Source: Apus apus (lineage: Eukaryota; Chordata; Aves; Apodiformes; Apodidae). Taken from it: 64,000 nucleotides of DNA. Shown piece after piece: positions 22,070-34,733 of this stretch; position 1 is the stretch's first letter, and the number at the start of each line of letters is the position of its first letter. Position numbers and translations under genes: made by a program. Below the pieces are notes generated by a model. It worked only from the letters and a program-made list of their open reading frames with translations, did not search any database and was not told the origin of the DNA. The stretch is taken from positions 53,277,905 to 53,341,904 of the forward strand of contig NC_067312.1 in assembly GCF_020740795.1 (NCBI RefSeq), written 5' to 3'.

Positions 22070-25000
22070 TGCAAATTTCTAAATTTGAATTCAACACTTT
22101 TGATGTTTCCAAAACCCCTTAAGTATCCTGTGCTGAAGTGGGGATATAGCTTTTCTGTAGCAAAATATGCAAGTAATGAAAAACATACAAAAGCACTTCT
22201 GTTTTCACTGCCTCCCTTCCCAAGGCACATCAAAGTGAGTGTTAGAAGCTCTGCAACTTTCCCATGAACTGAAAGTAGCAACATTGAAGCAAAAGTATTT
22301 ATGTCAATGAGAAAATTTTGTCAGGAAAGAGCAGATACCATCTGACAGATGAAACAGCTGCAATAATGTGGAGAAGCTTGCTAAATGCCAGTTGTCTGCA
22401 ACCATTAAAATTTCAAAAATTGTACCTTATCTGACGGTTGTCCACATTATTCTGTGCCTGCCTTTAGCTCATGAGATTTGAGAGCTGAAGCCTTGACTTA
22501 ATCTGAAGCACTTTGCAGAAGTGCTGATGAAATCCTCACCAGAGCTTTCTCTGTGCAACTCTGCTATGAATGCAGCTTGGTGGAAGAGGGCAAGCTGTCT
22601 CTACTACCAGTCAGTTCCTTCTTCGTACATTCTCAATTGCTGACCTCAGCAAATCTGAGAAAGCAAGTTACCTGTGCAAACCAATGCAGCCACTGTCATC
22701 TGCTTCCTCCTCCTGATGCAGCTCCTTTTGCTTAGGACCTTAGTAACGTCCTGGTTCACATTATATTAATGACCATACACTTGGTTTTCAATGCAGTTTA
22801 CACCTTTATTTAGAAGAAAACAGTTGACTTGCCAGGTCTTTAAATACAAAGAAAGGAAACTACTGCCTTTGACCACACCAGAAATAAAAGCTTGTTTATT
22901 ATTCCCTCTTACCTGGAGGTGGAGGTCATAGCACTGATGTGAAAGGGGACACCAGAAATACACACACACTTCATGAAAGGGAAGCTGCCACTTTATGAAC
23001 CATGACAACTGACATACAGAAGAGACCTTCCTATCTTAGACTTATAATAAGCAATGCAACTTTTCTTCCAGAGATGCGCCACTTTCATAACAATAATCTC
23101 TCCAGAGAAAGGAATCATCAAGCTGATGCCAACCAGTAACCTAACTAAAACCACGCCAGCCCTTACAGCCCAGGACCTACACAGGGCTGTATAAAAGTCC
23201 AACCACTGACTGACACCCTGAGATCAACAAATGAGCAGAGGTGGAGAACTAACTCTCTCAACATCCATAAAGATGGTCTTCTCTGGTGACATGTTTGACA
23301 AAGCAAATCCACTGGCTCCATTGCAACCAAGAGAAAGACACATCCACAAAGGGTTATCAAGCCAAGTGCCTTTTATCCAGTAGCTATCTAAACCAAATCA
23401 AGCACAACACAAATTACTACCAGGGAAAAGAAAAAATTACAATCCACAACAAAACCAAAGACAAAAACCCAAAAAACTACCTATAGGTATTGTGTACCTA
23501 TAGTACACAATACTAATCCAACAAAAGATGTCATAAAGGAGAAAGGACGGGAGTCTATGAAACTGGGCTAAAATACACTGGGTGGATATCTGAAATAATA
23601 GATACAGGAGTTTTTTCCTGCTCTAATACAGTTGTGATTAAATACTGTTTAGGCATATCTGAATTTTTTAACAGCTTCTCAGGGAGCTTTTCAGCAAGTA
23701 AAGGTTAATGTGCACTTGGAATTACCCATTTGATTTGTCATCTCACCTTCATGTGGTTATACCCATCACAGGAACCAACACATATTTGACACCATGTCAG
23801 GAAGGGCTTAACAGTATCCCATGTCATATTATTTAGAGGCAGTCACTTAAGTTTTGAAGTCAACCTTTCATATCCAACATATGACACTATTAAATCCAAG
23901 TGTTTAAAACAAGATTTTATTAAGATTATAGAATGAGACTGGGGATACACTGTTATTTTACCTACAAGGGACTGTCAAGTATCTTGAGCAGTCCACTTCA
24001 CATTGATGCTGATTTCAAAGATTCACTGCTTGAGAGTCTTAATTAGGCAGGTGGGTTCTAATAGATTGCTTAGCCCCCTCTGAACTAACATTTCCTGAGC
24101 AGCTTGTCAATTCAAAATACTTTATTCTTCATACATTGTTGGTTTAGGCTATTTTGCTCTACTACATCATCCTAAATTATTTCTGTCAGCACCACATCCC
24201 ATTTAGTCGGAGTACTAAATTCACTTACACGCCATGTTAGTGTCATAGTTACTTAGTTATTGGAGACAAGAGTGAAATCTACTATCAGTCTCCTCTTGAA
24301 GATGCTTTTTAATCTTCTGCTGTCTCACTTGTAGCAAAAAAAAGAAAAAAAGAGAAGAGGGAGGGAGGGGAAAAGAGAAAAAACCACACCCCACTGTTTC
24401 ACGAGGAAAACTTTTGCTCACAAAAATAAATATTCTAATTTTATATTTTACCAAAAAAAAACAAAGAAACAAACAAACTCCACACCCCCCCCCCCCCAAA
24501 CGAAACAAAACACCAAGCACCACACAACTATTAGGAAGTGTAATTGTATTCTGAACAACCAATCTTGCCCCTGCATTTATTCCCAGTCAGACATGGAGAA
24601 GGAATCTAATACAAATCTCTCAAAATCAATCCAAAGCTCAAAAGAAAACCCGAACTCACTTCAACTGCTGCACACACACATATAACCAAGGGGATTATCC
24701 AAATCAAGACACGACACTTTCAAAACCAGAAGCCAGTTATGTGCACCTAGAAGCCACTACATTTCTCTTTGATCGAGGTACACTGAGATTTTACAGAAAA
24801 ACTGCTACTGATTCTGTTGAAGTAAAAAAACCAGCACAACACAATCCAGGTTCCCAACTAAGTGTCCTTCCCAGGAGTCAATGTGGCAGATACGTCAGCT
24901 GTACCCCATAGTCTTGTCATGTCAGGCTGCTGTACCCAAGCAGTTTATGGTGGTTCCTTTCGTTAAATAAAAACATTAGACCACCCAGGAAATCACTAGG

Positions 25001-28000
25001 GGCAAAGCTTAAAAAAAGCACAATACTTTACACCTCTTCTCAACATGAGCTAGTCTGCAAAATCTGACAGCCTGTCTGGAAACACTCTTCACACAGCGAT
25101 TCCATTTCGCCAGGCTTCCTCCACACAGGAGAAGGGTAGGTATATTCTTGGCCTAAGAGCTCCTGACCAGCTCTACCATTAGCAGAGCAACATCCAGACA
25201 AGAGGTTTTACACACTATGTTCTGTTTGGTCTCAAAGTAAAAATGTCCTCCTTTACCCAACTGTGCTGAAACAAACAAAAAAAGATCTTCCCACAAGAGC
25301 AAAGAAAGCAGTGCTGCCGAAACTTGCCTTGCTGAACCTTTATTCCTTCACCGCAGCTTTTGGTTAGAAATGCCATCAGGAAAGGGGAGAAGGTTCTAAT
25401 AGATTTCATTAATTATTTCTATAAACACTGTATCCAATGAGAAGGTTAAGTGACACAAGAAAAACATTTCACAGCAAAGTTAAGCAAAGATCCATCAACA
25501 TTAATAAGAATGTAGTACTGATGTGCACGAATCTTCGCTTATCGTCTTGATATCCACAGCATGTGACAATCAAGATACCAACCTGACCTGCTGTGTTTGC
25601 ATATTGCTGTAGACCCTCATCACTGGGAAACAACCCAAAAAAATAAAAATACAGTTGCAGAACTGACCAAATATTTTACTCAGATTGGAACGAGCCAAGA
25701 ACCTCCTCTTACAGGGCAACTCATTTGTGTTCCCAACTGGACAATTCATGTCATCAGGGAACATGGAGTTCACAGCCCTCATTAAAGCATCTGGAGAATT
25801 TTGCTGCTACAAAAACTGTCACCAGTCCAGAATACCCAAGTACAAGTCAAGGTTGCATCCCTCACTGCTGCCTTTAGATCTTGATGAAGAAACTTTTATT
25901 TATTATGGGTATGGTGTCTCTAGATCGGACTCTGTATCTTTATTTTCACTGAATAAGCACTGTTTTACTACATTGCAACAGCATCTACAGGCTGCTAATG
26001 CAAGATCACTGTGTGACTACTGGACAAGAGTGGGTATCCTGTTCTGAAGAGCTTGAAATTAAAAGACCAGCTTAAGGGGGCTGCTAAGATTTACACAAAG
26101 AGAATCTGCAGTATTTACAAAAGAGGAGTTTTTCAAGTCTGGTCAGACCTTCTACCAATTTTTTTAGGAAAAAAACAAACAAACAAACTGTTTTTCCCTC
26201 AATGCATTTGTAATCCAGCTGGACACTAGAACTTAAAAATTGTTCCAAGTAGTTTTTAGAACACATACAGGGATTCTATCTTCAGCTTGCTATGTCTACA
26301 TGTGTGCTGTGTGCAGTTAACACACAAATATATTTGCTTGATAACTGAATTCAGAGAGGTTGTAACAGACAATTAAGTTTATCAGAAGAAAAAATTGTGC
26401 TATACAGTGAACCATTAATGTCACATGCAGCAACGTATTAGTCAGAGGTATAAAGTAAGAGCAGGTGAAATGCCAGTTCACAAACTCTCTTAAATGGAAT
26501 ATACATATTCAGAGGAACTGAAATTGTGAGTCTTCAGATTCATAGGGATGTTTTACCTCAGTTCAGTACTGGTTAAAGAAGTTCTGTGCAAACCATCATA
26601 AGGTGCCTGGATGCCTATTTTTTTTATTTTTTTTTTTTTAACTTTCCATTTTCAAGGAAGAATTTCTACAAAGTAGGATGTGGGAAAGAGTCATAGAAAT
26701 ACTGGCACAGAACAAACCACTGAGAATAAAGATTGAAAGAGCATGACTTTCATGGAATTCTACTTTATAAATTAGTCCTACTCTTAAGAACTCTTTCATG
26801 ATAGGCAGGACAATAAAAAAACTTCAGGTAATGCTCTGACTTAAAACTTCATAACCAAAAGAGTTGTCTTATCACAGCCCAAGTGTCTTGGGCAGCAGAA
26901 TTTATTCAGAGCTATAGGTTTAAAGCAGAGACTCTTTAAAGTGCTTGCCTATGGAGAAATCCGACATGTGGAAGGGAAGAAGCAGCAGTTAAGATCTCAT
27001 ATATTTGCAAGCAGGCCGTTCAGTTTACTCTACATAATGTCTATCTGAGCTTGTTGTAAAACTCCTTCCAAGGTTTCCCCTACGTCTGTGTGCCAAGGGT
27101 TAGTTTTGATCCAGCTCAGCAGTGCAACCTTGTCCCATGCCTGAGAAGACTGCTAAGCTGCAAGAAAGATCTGTGAAAAACTAACAAGAACTAAGCAAGT
27201 TAAAAAGGTAAAAATCACAGAGAGAAGTGAGGCTGCTGAGACAGTGATAACACCTCCTGAATTTGAGAGGAAAAATCAGCATGAAAGGTGCAACCAGATA
27301 GATTAAGTGCAGCGGTTAAAGATGAACACAGATGAAAACTATAGCCTTGGTGAATCATATAACTAGAAAAAAGTTTAATAGAATGATTCATCCAGTTAGA
27401 GCACAAGTTTGAAGATACCATTGATCTTTTTGTTCCAATAGATGACGAACTCCTAAACAAGATCTTTCAACATAGTGAGGGATGTAGGCAAATGTTTAAC
27501 TCATCTGCTTTCCTAAACTTGCTGTAATTATATGTTATAACTTGAGAGCAAGCCATATTTTAAGTAGAAACATATAATCCAAAGATACATTTCTAAAATA
27601 TGTCCACTTACATAAGAATCAAGGTTTGAAACTTGGCAGACTAAACTGAGAAAGCTTCTCTTTTAATACAACTGACTCCATCCAGGCAGCTGCGGGAAGA
27701 ACAGTAGGGAAGTCTTTTTATGCTGGAGTGAGGAAGTATTCTGTATTTTGATGGCAGGACAAAAAGGTAAGATGAAAATTGAGCTCAATAGCTGGACAGG
27801 AGAGATGGCTTTGCCATTGACACATGGGCATAGAGTGTATCACATTGCTGTTAAAAAAGGCCAGTGCTATAGGACCACAAATGATCCTGAGATGAAGGGT
27901 GGGTCTATGCAGACATTCTTCTTCTGCTAAATATTCTTTGTTTCCTCTTAGATGAAAAGATTTATTAAACTAGAAGGAGCTACATTTGAATAAAAACGGC

Positions 28001-28990
28001 TCTCCTACATGCTGGAATGTAGGCAAACATATGTAACATTTTAAGTCTGGAAAAGCACCAGGGAAAGACCAAATAGAAACAAGGATCTATGAACAGCTCT
28101 ACATGTTCACTGTTTTTCTTTTCCACTGAGCTGCTGAGCTAAAGCAAATTCTGATCAGTCATCCCCAACTTCTGGGACACTCATTTCCTCCCCTCTAGTG
28201 CCCCTCCTTCCTGCAGACTCCCAGCTTGCTATTTCTAATCACTCCAGTGCCTCTTGGATGCCAGATGGTCTTTCCTTGATGGTGCTCAGTGGATCCCCCA
28301 GAGAAGAAAAAATAAAATACCTTCCAGTTTGCTTCCCCAGCCACCTGCACCAGCCACCTGCCAACAGAGCTTAGGGTATAATAGGAACATGCAAGTAAAA
28401 CCAACCCTCAGAGTTGGCATTAGCTGAAACTAACATAAATAACAGAGTAACTCAGTGGAGGTTGATGGTAAGACACATAGACCTAAACCAGCCATCATTC
28501 TAGTTTGCTAGGAATGGATATGATTTGAAAACAGAATATACACTGGGGAGAGATTTGGAGCTTGGAGGCCGATCCTCTAAACCATTACACTAAAATAGAT
28601 GAAATTAGGTCCAGAGCTGCATCATACGCATGTTCATCTGATTTAAAGACAGCATAACTGCTCAGTCTCACATGAGATATAGATGATGATTTTCAGAGAT
28701 ACTTCAAGGAAACTAATTATAAGTATTACAACAGCGTATTTCCAGCCAGTTTTAACAATTTGAAGTGACTCAGGAAAGTAGAGGTTTATTGCATAAGCAA
28801 AAAATATACAGGCTAAGTGGAAGCGTTAATAGTAGCACAAGAAAAATTAACCCTCAATGCACAACCAGAAACAAAGGCCAAATAGCAAGACAGACTGTAA
28901 TATATCTGGGCTTTGAGATTTTAAAAGGACAACAGCAATTTGGAATAGACTGTAAGGAAGCCACTTAGGGCATTCCAAGCTGAAAAGTGT
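22070..28990. other. Long stretch without a recognised gene
   Basis: The sequence is AT-rich and looks mostly unique. I see simple repeats (a C-run near 24487, A-rich runs near 24335 and 26160, a T-rich run near 26619) and a minus-strand AATAAA near 22804-22809. Open frames such as 25685-26047 plus show no known domain and no splice support. It may be intron, UTR or intergenic DNA of an unidentified gene. Confidence 0.45.
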
Positions 28991-28994
28991 TCAT

Positions 28995-31250
28995 GAACCG
29001 AGGGCCTTCTTGGGAATGGCCAGGTTGTGTCTCCTGTAGATAATTAATTATGGTTGAATAGCCATGCCCTTGTATGAAGCTCTCAAGAATCCCCCCTTTG
29101 TATGGATTCCGCATCAGCAACATGTGTTTAAAGACCTGAAACAAGCATTAATGTCTGCACCTGCTTTGGGAATCCAGATTTAACCCAAGATTTCCAGTGA
29201 TTTGTTCATGAAAGACAGTATCTAGCGTTGGGAGTGTAGACCCAGAGAAAGGGAAGCTGGAAGAGAGCAGTCAGATATTCCTCCAAACAACTGGGTACTG
29301 TAAGTAACGGGTGGCCTACTTGTCTCTGAGCAGTTGCTGCTACAGTGATGCTTACCCAAGAAGCGCAAAAACTGACTTTGGGAAGAACAATAACAGTGTA
29401 GGTCCCACATATGGTAATAACTGTTTTAGAACAAAAGCGGGGACAAAAAAGGGTTGATCCATAGCAGAATGATGAAATATCAGGTGGTGTTGACTGAGCA
29501 AGACAATGTGATTTTGAAAACAACTAACTTGGTAAATCCTGCAGTCTTTTTAAGTTCTACACAGGAAGAAGGACAGCTGGAACATGACTGCCTCACTACC
29601 ATTGAACATGTGTATTTCAGTCAAGAGGACCTGAAGGACCCACTGTTGGAAGATCCTGAATGGGACCTATACACAGATGGCAGCAGTTCTGTGGAACATG
29701 GAGTTGGATACACTGTACATGTGGTAACAACTGTAAACTGAATCCTAGAGGCAAAAGCATCGACTGACACCACTTGAGCCCAAAAGGCAGAGCTTCCTTC
29801 TTTGACCAGGGTGCTTGAATTAAGTGGAGGAAAGAAGGTGAACTTTTGGACTGATTCAAAATGTGCCTTTGGGGTAGTACAGGTCCTTGGGATCCTGTGG
29901 AAAGAATGAGGAATATCATCCTATCAAGGATCAAATATTAAACATCAACATGAAATTTTGCAATTATTGCAAGCATTTCAAAAGCCTGCCCAGTTGACAA
30001 TCATGCACGGTGAAGCACATCAAGTGGGAAACACTGAAGAAATTGGAGGGAATCACTTAGCAGATAGAGCTGCCAGAAAAGCAGGGAAAGAAAAATCTTC
30101 ACAAATGGCTTTAATTCCAACCAAAACAATAACCCTCCCAGGGGAGAAGCTTAAATATTCAGAAGAAGATGAAAAATCAGGAAAATTATTGAATGCACAG
30201 AAAAATGTGGCTGGATGGTGGCTGACATCTGGCGGACAGCTAGTAGTACTACCCCTCCTAATGAGAAACAGTTCAGACAAAACACCAAGAATGTCATTGG
30301 GGCATAGAAGCCTTAGTAAGTCGTTTTAAAAAGCAAGTGAAACCAGTAAAAACGCTCGGAATAGCCAAAATTACAACTGCAGAACGTGATGTATGTTTGA
30401 AGAATAATCCACTAATGACGAAAAGAGTTCAAATGGGTGAGCTCAAATCTGGAACAGAACCAGGTGGTTACTGTCATATAGACTTTCCAGAGTTACTCAG
30501 ACAAAATGGGTATCGGTACATTCTGGTGGGGGTTGACACTTTTACAGGATGGCCAGAAGCCCTTCCTAGTCATACTACACAGGCAAAGAGGTTGTAAAAT
30601 GGCTGTTACAAGAAATAATACCAAGGTTTGAAGTCCCTATTGGGATCTCTTTGGACAGAGGTCCACATTTGATTGCTGAAGTAGTGCAAAGTGTATGCAA
30701 AGCCCTGGGAATTACTTGGGTTTTACATACACCATGGAGGACACAATCTAGTGGAAAAGTAGAAAGAATGAATCAAGCACTAAAAAGGCAATTTAGCAAA
30801 ATATGCCAAGACACTAATTTGAAGTGGCCCCGTTGGCATTGTTGAGGGTCAGGGTGCAGCCAAAAAGTGGCACCTCGGTCAGTCCTTACAAATTACTATA
30901 GGAGAAACCATATGAATCCCCAGCACCAAATCCAAACATGCATCTAAAAGGAAAAGAAGGTGTGTATAACTATCTGCTTGCTCTAAGAAGAACCTTAACT
31001 GCAATCTGGGACATAGTGGTGTGGAACAGACTTCTGTCCCTGGAAAATCCAGCACATGATTTTCAACTTGGAGACCATGTCTGTGTGGAACATGGACCTC
31101 TGAACCCTTGTAGGAACGCTGGAAAGGAGCCTTTCAGGTGCTGCTAACTACCTTTACAGCCATCAAGATAGCAGAATCAGAGGTGTGCATCCACTACACC
31201 TGAGTGAAGAAGGTGCCCCACCATGGAAGATTGTCAACAGGGATCAAAAT
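28995..31250 (+). pseudogene. pol: Decayed gammaretroviral pol (RT thumb to integrase)
   Basis: Fragments in several frames, with many stops, follow gammaretroviral order. RT thumb/connection sequence is at about 29000-29400. RNase H motifs YTDGSS (about 29670) and FWTDSK (about 29850) are followed by HLADRAARK (about 30055). Integrase has its Asp in HIDFPEL (about 30476), a second in LDRGPHL (about 30651) and Glu in GKVERMN (about 30755), then a C-terminal remnant near 31190. Gag, protease and the RT active site are absent. It is much older than the provirus at 48.7 kb, judged by stop density. Confidence 0.85.
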
Positions 31251-31259
31251 CAACTCTAA

Positions 31260-32400
31260 AACATGTCTAGTTCTATATATCGGTTTGGGATTGTTGTTAC
31301 AGATCTGATTTGATTTGGAGACTGATGCTAGTGAGAGCCCGGTTTGACGCAACAATTGAGAGACAAAATGGGACTGAGAATTATGAGAATTATGAGATCT
31401 GAAGGTGAGAAATAAAAGACAGGCAGAAATGGGAACAGCTTATACACCTCCCAAGGAAAGCACCAGAAGAAAAAATAATGGTTGGCTTAATTAAATAATT
31501 TGCCATTTTGCAAAACATAACTCAGATCACTGCTTGTTTACCAATGCCAAGAGCAGCAGCTGAATCTGTTCCATGGGGAATTTTGGCAATGAATTTGACC
31601 AGTTTAGGGCACAAAAATGAGACTATTATTATTATTAGAGCACTAAATGAGTCTATCCATTATTAGTAAGTCCCCACTATTGAATGGCAAGAACATTAAC
31701 AAGAAATGGAAATATCCAGGGAACAGAGCTAGTTGTCAAGTTACCATATTTTCTGTTTTTAATCAATAAGAGACGTATCAGCTGTTTTCTTTGTAGTGGA
31801 CCAACACGTGATGAAAAAAATAGAGGATATTGTTCTTACACTGAAGCGATTAAAAGAAACACTAGCTGAGTAATTATGGGATATAGACATCAAGAAACAA
31901 ATCAGATTATGCAAGAAACTGAGATGCAGTAAGATTCTGTATGGTCCACGATTATATTGTCTCAATTTCAGTGTATGGCTAGAGCCTCTTGGTGCTTTAC
32001 TTGGGATGGGACACTGCTTGCTGTCTTTCCATTGATGAATGATAGAGGAACTACACTGCAAGAAAAGAAAAAGTTAGTGTCTTGGTGGAATTGTGAAAAA
32101 GTATACAATTGCAGTACTGTGACCATAGATGATCAAAGATTTTTGTTTGAAATGAATATGCATGATGTTATGTAACTCGAAAAAAATAATAAGAAATCAA
32201 TCAATGTAAAGGTGAAATTTAATGAGTAATTAAAAGAGAGTACTAGATGCATTTTTATGCTAAACAATTTATACACTAGAAATTGAATATATAAAAAACC
32301 TGTTGATTGTAATGCAACTCAGGATATGCCAGGTGGAGTTACCACCCCTACACTCAGAGCTTTGATAAAGAAGTGTCTGCTTCTCTGCATCACATTCGTG
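31260..32400 (+). pseudogene. env: Possible env remnant of the decayed ERV
   Basis: The DNA follows directly on the integrase remnant. Short open pieces include a Cys-containing segment at 31770-31865 and a segment with SWWNCEKVYNC near 32080, resembling retroviral surface-protein fragments only loosely. No fusion peptide or CX6CC motif was found. The assignment rests mainly on position. Confidence 0.35.
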
Positions 32401-32436
32401 TTGATAAGTTCTGTTCATCCTATCTGGTGATAGTTG

Positions 32437-32936
32437 TGTGTCTTAGACTTGCCAAAAATGGAAGATTGTCACGAGTTTCTTGTTTTGCTTATAAAAAGCA
32501 CTTAGGACCTTGAATGTGAGCAATATAACGTAGGGACAGGACAGCTGCAGTGTAAGAATCAATCAACAAGCCTTAGGCAAGTGTAATAATTACCCTTGGA
32601 GTACTTGGCACCCAAGGAGCTCAAGTCCAGCATCCCCCCAGGGAAGCATGGGGCAGGCTGAGAGCCAAGACCTCCAGCTCATGCAGGCAGCAGAACTGGG
32701 GCTGAGGCTGCTGCTTTGCCCAGGTCCAGCATCTGAAGTCCCCTGGGATGCCACCACACAGCTGGGTCCAGCGTTCTGGGGCCAGAGAGTCAGGGCTGTG
32801 TCTCTGGGGGGGTTTGGTGTAGATGTATATATCTGTATTGGTGATGCTTCTTTTTACTTGTTTTTGTTCTGTTTTTCCTGTTTTCAGGCCTCTGTACTGA
32901 TGCTGAAGAACTGCAGAGAAACGTGTGCAATTTAAC
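32437..32936 (+). repeat. Repeated module X, copy 1
   Basis: This 500-base segment, from TGTGTCTTAGACTTGCC to GTGCAATTTAA, is repeated at 42628-43135 with few differences. It includes an open frame starting MGQAESQD with no recognised domain, and a TTTTCAG acceptor-like site near 32886. It lies about 0.9 kb upstream of FOXJ1-like copy 2. Its function is unknown. Confidence 0.85.
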
Positions 32937-33802
32937 CTTTTTCATGGAAAGTTATTTACATATTAAAAACAACAACAACAACAAAAAGAGAGAGCAAAAA
33001 CCCCCCTTTCCCTCCTTGTTTCCCTCTGGCACCGCCTGACCCTCTCTGACCCTCTGTCCTGGGGGCAGGGGACATCTCACCAGCCCAGCCCTGGTTGTAC
33101 AGCCAGCCCTGGCACATGGGTGCTACCACCTCCCTCTGCTACAACTCAGCAACTCCCTGCAGGCACAAACCACCACCTGTGTGGCAATGGTTACACACCA
33201 GCTGTGGCACAAGGGTGGCCATGCCCCGAGTCCTGGGAGCCCCAAGTGCTGAAGCATCCTTCCCTGCCCCTTCATGGCGTGAGTGCCTGGGACTGTCATT
33301 CTCCTTGTGTCATGTTCCCACCCACCCTGGGGATGGGCACTTGATGGGGGGTGACACCTTCAAACTGAGATCCACCAGGATGGGAGCTGCTAGCAGCAGA
33401 GAGGGCTGGTGCTGCAGGGGACAAAACTTGTGCCCTGCTGAGGGACATGCTGCCAAAGTGGGGCTCCCCACAGGTCTGGGTGTGCTGGCCCCGAGGAGCC
33501 AGGAGCACCACGCTGGGCACAGGGAGAGCCTTGGGGGTTCCTGGTCACCTTGAGCTGAGAAAACCAGGGCGGCTGCGGGAGGCCGGCTGCTCCCGCACCC
33601 TGGGGCAGGAGAGGGAAGATCAGGCTGGTGCTCCAAGGGTGGCTGGGCTGCCGAAGCTGCAGGTCTTGGCGGTCGCAGCAGCTGCTCAAAGGAGAGCTTC
33701 GAAGGCTGCAGGGGAGCAGGTTCCACATCAGCGGCCGCGGAACACGGGCCAGTCGGTGCGAGCAGCAGGTGCCCCGGGCACCGACCAATGGCAGGGCCGG
33801 GG
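32937..33802. other. Segment between module X and FOXJ1-like copy 2, nothing recognised
   Basis: A CAA-rich run near 32970 is followed by GC-rich DNA with composition-driven open frames. It shares no visible similarity with the DNA upstream of FOXJ1-like copy 1, so the two copies sit behind different 5' neighbours. Confidence 0.5.
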
Positions 33803-33829
33803 GCAGCCATGGCAACGCGCGGGCCAATG
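33783..33829 (+). promoter_or_regulatory. Altered X-box and duplicated CCAAT motif at FOXJ1-like copy 2
   Basis: The position of the copy 1 palindrome here reads GCAGCCATGGCAAC (33803-33816): the right arm is intact, the left arm differs at two of six bases. The string CCAATGGCAGGGCCGGG occurs twice, at 33785 and at about 33824, before the shared GC-rich promoter. RFX binding would be expected to be weaker than at copy 1. Confidence 0.5.
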
Positions 33830-34070
33830 GCAGGGCCGGGCGCTGAGTGCGGGGCGGGGCCAGGGCCAGGCCGGCACGCGCCGAGCCTCGCGGAGCAGCC
33901 GCTCCCCGCGCGGCCGCAGGTCCCGCACGCGGCAGCAGGGGCTGCGGGGCGCGGAGCCGCCTCCGCCCGGGGACCGCACCGACCCCCCGGCCTCCCCGCC
34001 ACGGGCTCCTGGGGCTTGCGCCGTGGGGCCGCCGTTCACCTTCTCTCTTTCTCTGCTCTTGTTTCCCCAG

Positions 34071-34134
34071 GAGCTTCTTGGTGCCCGCGGAGCCTGCGGA
34101 CTTGGTGGCAGTTGCGGGACGTCGCCGCGACGAG
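34071..34134 (+). other. Probable 5' non-coding exon of FOXJ1-like copy 2
   Basis: The segment appears identical to 5513-5576 of copy 1, with the same CCCCAG acceptor and GTGAGG donor. The first coding exon would be 34676-35205. Confidence 0.45.
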
Positions 34135-34733
34135 GTGAGGGGCGGGGGCGGGGGCGGGCGGCAGCAGCCGGGAGGACGGTGGGACAGGCGCCCAGCCGGG
34201 CTGCTCGGGCCCTGCAGGGCCGGTAGGTTTGCGCAGGGCAGGGGTTGTGCTGGGATGCGTTTCGCCGCCCCCGCAGCCGGCGTGTCAGGGATCTCCCTCC
34301 TGGCGGGGGCGGGAGGTTGCGGGGCCGAGGGCTGACACCGGGGGTCGGGCCCCCGAGCGACCCGTGGCTGCCCCAGCCTTCTCTGCTGCGAGAGAAAAGC
34401 CTGTTTGCAGGGAGCGGGGCTGCCGGTCCCGCCCCGCCGCGGCGGTTGGAGCCCCGCATCGTTCTCGCGGCGCCCGGGCCGGCTCAGCCTGCGCGGCGCT
34501 CCTCGGCACGGCCGGGTCCGGCCGCGCTCTCCTGGCCCCGAACCCGCCGGTTCCGGCTGTTCAGCCCAAAGCTGCACCCGGAGCACCCGGGAACGGCAGC
34601 ACCGCAGCCCTGCGGGGGTGCGGGAGAGCGGCGGTGCCCTGCGGAGCCCCAACCCTCTCCCTGGCGTTCCTGCAGGACCCGCCCGGTCACCTCCTGCCCT
34701 TCCCGCGCAGCCCGTGCCGGCAGGAGCCCAGGC

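Noticed and set aside
32648-32935. MGQ-starting frame in module X as a retroviral gag start
   Set aside because: Beyond the first three residues it has no gag-like features, and the copy at 42840 has a shorter, diverged frame.
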